Assembly: GCA_946539105.1 (NCBI GenBank)
Contig: CAMNHG010000049.1
Coordinates: forward strand, 1-9,223
Source of the DNA: an uncultured Clostridia bacterium
GTDB taxonomy: Bacteria; Bacillota; Clostridia; Oscillospirales; Acutalibacteraceae
Direction: 5' to 3'
DNA length: 9,223 nucleotides
Program-made: the position numbers and the translations under genes
Notes under the pieces: model-generated
Databases searched by the model: none
The model's input: the letters and a program-made list of their open reading frames with translations, nothing else
What the model was told of the DNA's origin: nothing
Shown: in pieces, positions 5,875 to 9,223 of the stretch
How the letters are laid out: every line of letters begins with the position of its first letter
How positions within the stretch are numbered: the first letter of the stretch is position 1

Positions 5875-6450
5875 TTACTTTTCCTTAACTAAAATCGCTC
5901 TTATTCCGATAACAATAAGCGGAACCGCGATAAGCTGAATTAGAAGTCCCTGCCAGCCCGCGAGAATCTGACTCCAAATCATCTCAACGGTGAAGGGGGC
6001 AACGCTTTGGAAAACAAAAACCAAGCCGAGGAACACAGCTCTGCCCGCAAGCTGTGCTGCAAGCACCGCGGGAAATGCCCAAAGACCGTTTTTATAGATT
6101 TTTCCGGAGAACAATCCCGAAACAACCGCGAATACGGCAAGCTCAGCCATCATAAACGGAAGTCTCGCAAGTGCCGGCATAGGATTGCCCATAAGGGAAG
6201 TCAGCGCGAAGCTGGCGAGCGGAGAAAGCACGCCTACAAACAGTGCCCAACGCCATCCCAGGAGACATCCGCCTATAAGCACAGGAAGATACATAGGCAG
6301 CAGCTGAACTCCTCCGGGCTGACCCAAAGCGAGATGTACAATCTGGGGCAAAATAACCGCAAGCGCGATTAAGCCTACAGAAACCAGGGTTTTGCACGTT
6401 ATTTTTGATTTTAAAGTCGCGTTGTTTTTGGTCAAAACATTTTCAAGCAT
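5875..6450 (-). CDS. ECF-type transporter S component (membrane substrate-binding subunit)
   Basis: A 191-residue integral membrane protein with about six hydrophobic segments (about 20-42, 51-66, 67-85, 98-115, 125-148, 160-187) and no soluble domain. The sequence GGVQLLPMYLPVLIGGCLLGWRWAL followed by SPLASFALTSLMGNPMPALARLPFMMAEL is typical of S components of energy-coupling-factor vitamin or metal importers. These capture a small molecule outside and pass it inward with a shared EcfA/EcfA'/EcfT module. No ATPase or EcfT gene is here, so it would use an energising module coded elsewhere (group II arrangement). The substrate cannot be read from the sequence; no riboswitch I recognise precedes the operon. 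AAAGGAG (6458-6464) lies seven bases before the ATG, and 18 bases separate it from the DUF362 gene. Confidence 0.8.
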   Translation of the reverse strand: MLENVLTKNNATLKSKITCKTLVSVGLIALAVILPQIVHLALGQPGGVQLLPMYLPVLIGGCLLGWRWALFVGVLSPLASFALTSLMGNPMPALARLPFMMAELAVFAVVSGLFSGKIYKNGLWAFPAVLAAQLAGRAVFLGLVFVFQSVAPFTVEMIWSQILAGWQGLLIQLIAVPLIVIGIRAILVKEK

Positions 6451-6468
6451 TGCAAAGCTCCTTTCAAA

Positions 6469-7473
6469 TTACAGTGTAAACGGTTTAAGATCCTTAACCG
6501 CTGTTTTTTGGTCAATTCTCTGCTCGCCGTTGTCAAGGTCGATGAGAATATATTTGTCGTTGCCCATACCCATCTCCTTCATACAGCTGAGCTGACGGTG
6601 TCCGTGGCGCGTCTCGATACGCTCAACCAGCGCGTGGTTTTCGTCCTCGCGCATTGCGTAAATTAAATCAACGCAAGCCTGATCGATTGCCAGAATATCA
6701 TTAGAAGCCAAAATTCCGACGTTCGGTGTTACAACCGGCTCGGCGTCAAGTCCCTCGCAGTCGCAGGAAACCGACATATTTCTCATAACATTTACATAGG
6801 TAATATTCTTTCCGAAAAAGTCAACCGTCGCCTTTGTAGATTCGGTAATACGCTCCATTAGCTCCTCTGTCGCGATTGACCACATATCCTCGCCCTCGCG
6901 GGTGTGAATCCATTTTTTACCGATTCGTCCGTCAGCACAGCCGATTCCGATGTTCTTGTTTGAGCCGCCGAAACCGCCCATGGTGTGTCCCTTAAAATGA
7001 GTAAGCACCAGCATTGAATCGTAATCGACCATAGTCTTTCCGTGGCACATTTCCTTCATCCACTTGCCGCCCTCAATCGGCAGGCAAACCGTTCCCTCGG
7101 CATCCATAATGTCAACAGGGCAAAAGGTCCAGCCGTTGACCTTAAGGGTTTCAAGGTGCTGTTCGGTGGTGTAGCGGTCGCCCTCATAGTAAGTGTTGGT
7201 CTCAACAATAGATGCATTCTTAAGCTCCGGCTCACCCTGAATAAGCTCCTTTACCCAGCCATGCGGAATGATATTTGGTCCGTGTTGTTCGCCTGTGTGC
7301 AGCTTAACGGCGATTTTTTCGGTCATATTCGCGTTGACCTTTTCGTAGACCTTCTTTAGTCCGTCGGCTGAAAGATCGCGCGTAAAGTAAACGATAGACT
7401 CGTTACCTGTTCGCTCGTTATACGGAACGTACCTTTCGCCGCCCTTGCCCGCGGTTATTTTTTCGTTTAACAT
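6469..7473 (-). CDS. DUF362 family protein
   Basis: A 334-residue soluble protein, first in the operon. DUF362 signatures are clear: KIAVKLHTGEQHGPNIIP (53-70), VETNTYYEGDRYTTEQH (90-106), LTHFKGHTMGGFGGSNKNIGIG (157-178), DCEGLDAEPVVTPNVGILAS (238-257) with NDILAIDQACVDLI, and a closing MGMGNDKYILIDL (301-313). Many relatives carry an inserted 4Fe-4S ferredoxin module; none is seen here (no CxxCxxC cluster), only scattered cysteines such as C237 and C239. The family has no established reaction that I can assign. The first 25 residues precede the usual start (IVYFTRDLS); no later in-frame start is plausible, and AGAGGTG (7482-7488) sits eight bases before this ATG, so the extension is probably real. 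Its operon partners suggest a role linked to an imported small molecule. Confidence 0.87.
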   Translation of the reverse strand: MLNEKITAGKGGERYVPYNERTGNESIVYFTRDLSADGLKKVYEKVNANMTEKIAVKLHTGEQHGPNIIPHGWVKELIQGEPELKNASIVETNTYYEGDRYTTEQHLETLKVNGWTFCPVDIMDAEGTVCLPIEGGKWMKEMCHGKTMVDYDSMLVLTHFKGHTMGGFGGSNKNIGIGCADGRIGKKWIHTREGEDMWSIATEELMERITESTKATVDFFGKNITYVNVMRNMSVSCDCEGLDAEPVVTPNVGILASNDILAIDQACVDLIYAMREDENHALVERIETRHGHRQLSCMKEMGMGNDKYILIDLDNGEQRIDQKTAVKDLKPFTL

Positions 7474-7495
7474 TAAAATTTCACCTCTGTTAATT

Positions 7496-7539
7496 TAATA
7501 ATTCATTATTATTTTAACATATCGTTTTTCTGTTTACAA
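7496..7539 (-). promoter_or_regulatory. Extended -10 promoter and overlapping inverted repeat for the DUF362 operon
   Basis: On the minus strand: -35 TTGTAA (7539-7534), 17-bp spacer, -10 TAAAAT (7516-7511) preceded by TG one base upstream. The predicted start is near 7504. The inverted repeat TAATAAT-TC-ATTATTA (7496-7511) is centred on that start and could be an operator, though in AT-rich DNA it could also be chance. Confidence 0.5.
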
Positions 7540-7610
7540 TAATTATTTTAGGATAAAGCGGCACATTCACGCAAAAATATTTACAGTTTATTCACATTTT
7601 TAATTTTCAG

Positions 7611-7638
7611 TTGAAAATTCAAAAGATTATGATATAAT
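7611..7638 (+). promoter_or_regulatory. Strong extended -10 promoter for the unrecognised membrane protein gene
   Basis: TTGAAA (7611-7616), 16-bp spacer, TATAAT (7633-7638, perfect) preceded by TG at 7630-7631. It is divergent from the DUF362 operon promoter, about 70 bp away. Transcription would begin near 7645, giving a leader of about 84 bases. Confidence 0.68.
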
Positions 7639-7653
7639 AGATATGATTAATTG

Positions 7654-7703
7654 TGCCGCGGTAATTGCGGCAGACAAATCAATAATCGCGGACTGAATAT
7701 CCG
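7654..7703 (+). promoter_or_regulatory. Two small hairpins in the mRNA leader
   Basis: First hairpin TGCCGC (7654-7659) and GCGGCA (7667-7672) with a 7-base loop; second CGGA (7689-7692) and TCCG (7700-7703) with a 7-base loop. The first lies within about ten bases of the predicted 5' end, where such stems can protect mRNA from decay. The ribosome site AAGGAG (7716-7721) lies beyond both and stays free. They do not match any riboswitch or T-box pattern that I recognise. Confidence 0.4.
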
Positions 7704-7728
7704 TAAAAAAACAAAAAGGAGAATAAAA

Positions 7729-8382
7729 ATGAAATTTCCAAACGCAGCTAAAGGTATCAAAAAGATTTTCACATCTGAGATTCTTGCTTTGATTGCCGTA
7801 ATAGCAGCAGGCATTGCATCCATTCTTGCCGTAACACTTTATGCATCGGTAAAAACAAACGCTGAAGCTGGCGCAGCTGTTTCCGGTATCGGTTTTATTA
7901 TTTTGGCAGCCGGCGCGTCAGTGCTCACAATCATCGCTCTTATTCTTAAGATTGTCGGTGTTGTTCAGACATCAAGGGATGAGGACTCATTTAAGATGAT
8001 TATTTATCTTACAATTTTCACCTTAGTCGTTGCTTTAATCGCAGGTTTCTTCTCAAGAACAACTTTCCTTTACAGACTTATTTACACCATTTCAAACATA
8101 GGCGGCTTTGTTACTACTCTTCTTGTTATTCTCGGCATCGGTAATTTAGGCGCGCAGGTTGGAAATGAGGAAGTTGTTGATAAGTGCTCAAATCAGTTTA
8201 AGCTCATTCTCTGGATTGGTATTGTTTCACTTCTCGCAAGTTTCTTCTCAATTTTCCTTCCCACCGTTGCAGCTCAGGGTATTATTATTGCTCTTGCAGT
8301 TGTTGGTATCGTTCTCGAAATTGTTCAGTATGTTCTTTATCTTTCACTGCTTTCAAAAGCAAAGAAAATGCTCAACGACTAA
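7729..8382 (+). CDS. Multi-pass membrane protein of unknown function
   Basis: A 217-residue protein I do not recognise. After a short basic start (MKFPNAAKGIKKIF) there are about six hydrophobic segments: roughly residues 18-39, 46-74, 85-105, 113-135, 157-175 and 181-203, ending in a basic tail (SKAKKMLND). No catalytic motif, cysteine pair or known transporter signature is seen. I chose the ATG at 7729 because AAGGAG (7716-7721) is seven bases upstream; the frame is open back to 7651, but that stretch is the leader hairpin region. Codon use differs from the neighbours: of about 30 leucines nearly all are CTT or CTC and only one is CTG. Together with the strong promoter and structured leader this suggests high expression. 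It is a single-gene unit with its own terminator. Confidence 0.82.
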   Translation: MKFPNAAKGIKKIFTSEILALIAVIAAGIASILAVTLYASVKTNAEAGAAVSGIGFIILAAGASVLTIIALILKIVGVVQTSRDEDSFKMIIYLTIFTLVVALIAGFFSRTTFLYRLIYTISNIGGFVTTLLVILGIGNLGAQVGNEEVVDKCSNQFKLILWIGIVSLLASFFSIFLPTVAAQGIIIALAVVGIVLEIVQYVLYLSLLSKAKKMLND

Positions 8383-8407
8383 TTGCCGAAAACCTATTGA
8401 GTTACAA

Positions 8408-8440
8408 AATCCCGGACGGCTTACCGTTCGGGATTTTTTT
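8408..8440. terminator. Strong terminator, probably bidirectional
   Basis: A 12-bp stem AATCCCGGACGG (8408-8419) and CCGTTCGGGATT (8424-8435), with one G-U pair and a CTTA loop, followed by a T run. It ends the membrane protein transcript; the A run on its other side gives the converging radical SAM transcript a T-rich end too. Confidence 0.9.
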
Positions 8441-8473
8441 AATTATTCTCTTATAGTTTTCCCAAAAATGCAG

Positions 8474-9223
8474 CTAATCCCAAAGGCTAAGCTGCTGCGG
8501 TGCGTTCTTTTCTTCAAACTGCCTAAGATATTCAAAAATCAAATCGTTGTCATGCATAATTCCGTTTTGTTCGCAGGTGCGGTGGAACAGCCTCATTAGC
8601 TCTGAGTTGTTCGGGCTGTTAATGACATATTGATTGCCGTATTCGCGGATATACCGCGCCTTAAGCCCCGGGAACCTTTTATCAAGCTGACGATAAAAAT
8701 ACTCGCGGTTTCCGTCGCGCAGGGTCAGCCCCATTCCGAAGCAGATTATTCCGCGCACCTTTGCTTCAACGCACATATCCAAAATCTGACGGATGTTTTC
8801 CTCAGTATCGTTTATGTACGGCAGAATAGGGCACAGCCACACGACAGTCGGGATATTATTGTCGCGAAGGATTTTAAGTGCTTCAAGTCGCTCCTTTGTT
8901 GTACTTACGTTAGGTTCGACAACTTTACATAAAGACTCGTCCGCCGTCGTTAACGTCATCTGAACAACAGCTTTCGTCTTTTGATTTATGCGTTTTAATA
9001 TTTCCAAATCCCTGAGAACGCGGTCTGACTTTGTAATCAGCGTAACACCGAAGCCATATTTTTCAATTAACAGCAGGGCTTTTATTGTGTATTCAAGCTG
9101 AGCTTCAATCTGCATATAAGGATCACTCATAGAGCCTGTGCCAATCATACAGCGTTTTCTTTTTCGACGCAGGGTGTTTTCGAGAAGCTCAATCGCGTTC
9201 TCTTTTACCTCGATATCCTCAAA
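8474..9223 (-). CDS. SPL-family radical SAM protein, C-terminal part (partial)
   Basis: At least 249 residues are visible, and the frame is open to the right edge, so the true start is outside the window; the ATG at 9148 is internal, since clear family sequence (VKENAIELLENTLRRKRKR) precedes it. MIGTGSMSDPYMQIEAQLE matches the conserved G-T-x-S/T-D-P-Y segment of the SplB/COG1533 group, followed by VTLITKSDRVLRDLEIL, the usual TKS-x-x-x-x-RD stretch, and VWLCPILPYINDTEENI. The CxxxCxxC cluster that binds the 4Fe-4S/SAM site should lie upstream of this window and cannot be checked. Spore photoproduct lyase repairs UV-damaged thymines, but most COG1533 proteins in non-spore loci are paralogues without known substrate; I infer the paralogue group. 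The C-terminus (QQLSLWD) resembles the tails of such proteins. Confidence 0.87.
   Translation of the reverse strand, partial: FEDIEVKENAIELLENTLRRKRKRCMIGTGSMSDPYMQIEAQLEYTIKALLLIEKYGFGVTLITKSDRVLRDLEILKRINQKTKAVVQMTLTTADESLCKVVEPNVSTTKERLEALKILRDNNIPTVVWLCPILPYINDTEENIRQILDMCVEAKVRGIICFGMGLTLRDGNREYFYRQLDKRFPGLKARYIREYGNQYVINSPNNSELMRLFHRTCEQNGIMHDNDLIFEYLRQFEEKNAPQQLSLWD

Noticed and set aside
6007..6372. Plus-strand open frames opposite the ECF S and DUF362 genes (also 7042-7359, 4441-4638 and 8159-8599).
   Set aside because: They have biased or meaningless compositions, no ribosome sites, and overlap well-supported genes; they are shadows of the real frames.
7651..7728. N-terminal extension of the membrane protein back to 7651.
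   Set aside because: It would be translated from the leader hairpin without a ribosome site and has a cysteine/arginine-rich composition unlike the rest; the ATG at 7729 has a strong site.
9146..9148. ATG at 9148 as the true start of the radical SAM gene.
   Set aside because: The frame continues to the window edge with conserved family sequence, and the iron-sulfur motif must lie further upstream.
1..9223. Mobile elements, CRISPR repeats, tRNA or other structured RNA genes.
   Set aside because: Reading both strands found no transposase or integrase, no regularly spaced repeats, no tRNA-like cloverleaf and no riboswitch pattern that I could support.

Overview
The window looks like chromosomal DNA from a low-to-moderate GC Clostridia-type Firmicute, perhaps Ruminococcaceae/Oscillospiraceae. 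This rests on strong AGGAGG-type ribosome sites, sigma-A-like promoters (several with an extended -10), compact hairpin-plus-T terminators, and the gene families present. The taxon is an inference; there is no rRNA or marker gene to settle it. There is no tRNA, CRISPR array, insertion sequence or phage gene.

Layout. 1-856 (minus): a tightly overlapping operon with a STAS anti-anti-sigma protein, an RsbW-type ATP-binding protein, and the start of a membrane-anchored third protein that runs off the left edge. 1072-2859 (plus, divergent): a MATE-family transporter carrying an extra C-terminal domain that aligns motif for motif with the RsbW-type ATPase next door but has lost the ATP-binding residues. 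2917-3525 (minus): an XRE-type DNA-binding domain fused to two membrane helices and a zinc ribbon. 3752-4621 (plus): endonuclease IV. 4726-5418 (plus): MTA/SAH nucleosidase, with its own promoter and terminator. 5461-7473 (minus): a three-gene operon of a DUF362 protein, an ECF-type S component (membrane substrate-binding subunit) and a DUF1893 protein. 7729-8382 (plus): an unrecognised multi-pass membrane protein with a structured leader and distinctive codon use. 8474-9223 (minus): the C-terminal part of an SPL-family radical SAM protein that runs off the right edge.

How the parts may work together. The most notable region is 1-2859. A partner-switching pair (STAS plus kinase-like ATPase) is divergently transcribed from a transporter that ends in a degenerate copy of the same ATPase fold. 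This suggests that the transporter is regulated by, or reports to, a STAS protein at the membrane rather than the module acting only on a sigma factor. No sigma factor is visible. The DUF362/ECF S/DUF1893 operon is a second candidate for an uncharacterised system (small-molecule uptake with two conserved proteins of unknown function). The remaining genes are housekeeping or isolated regulators.
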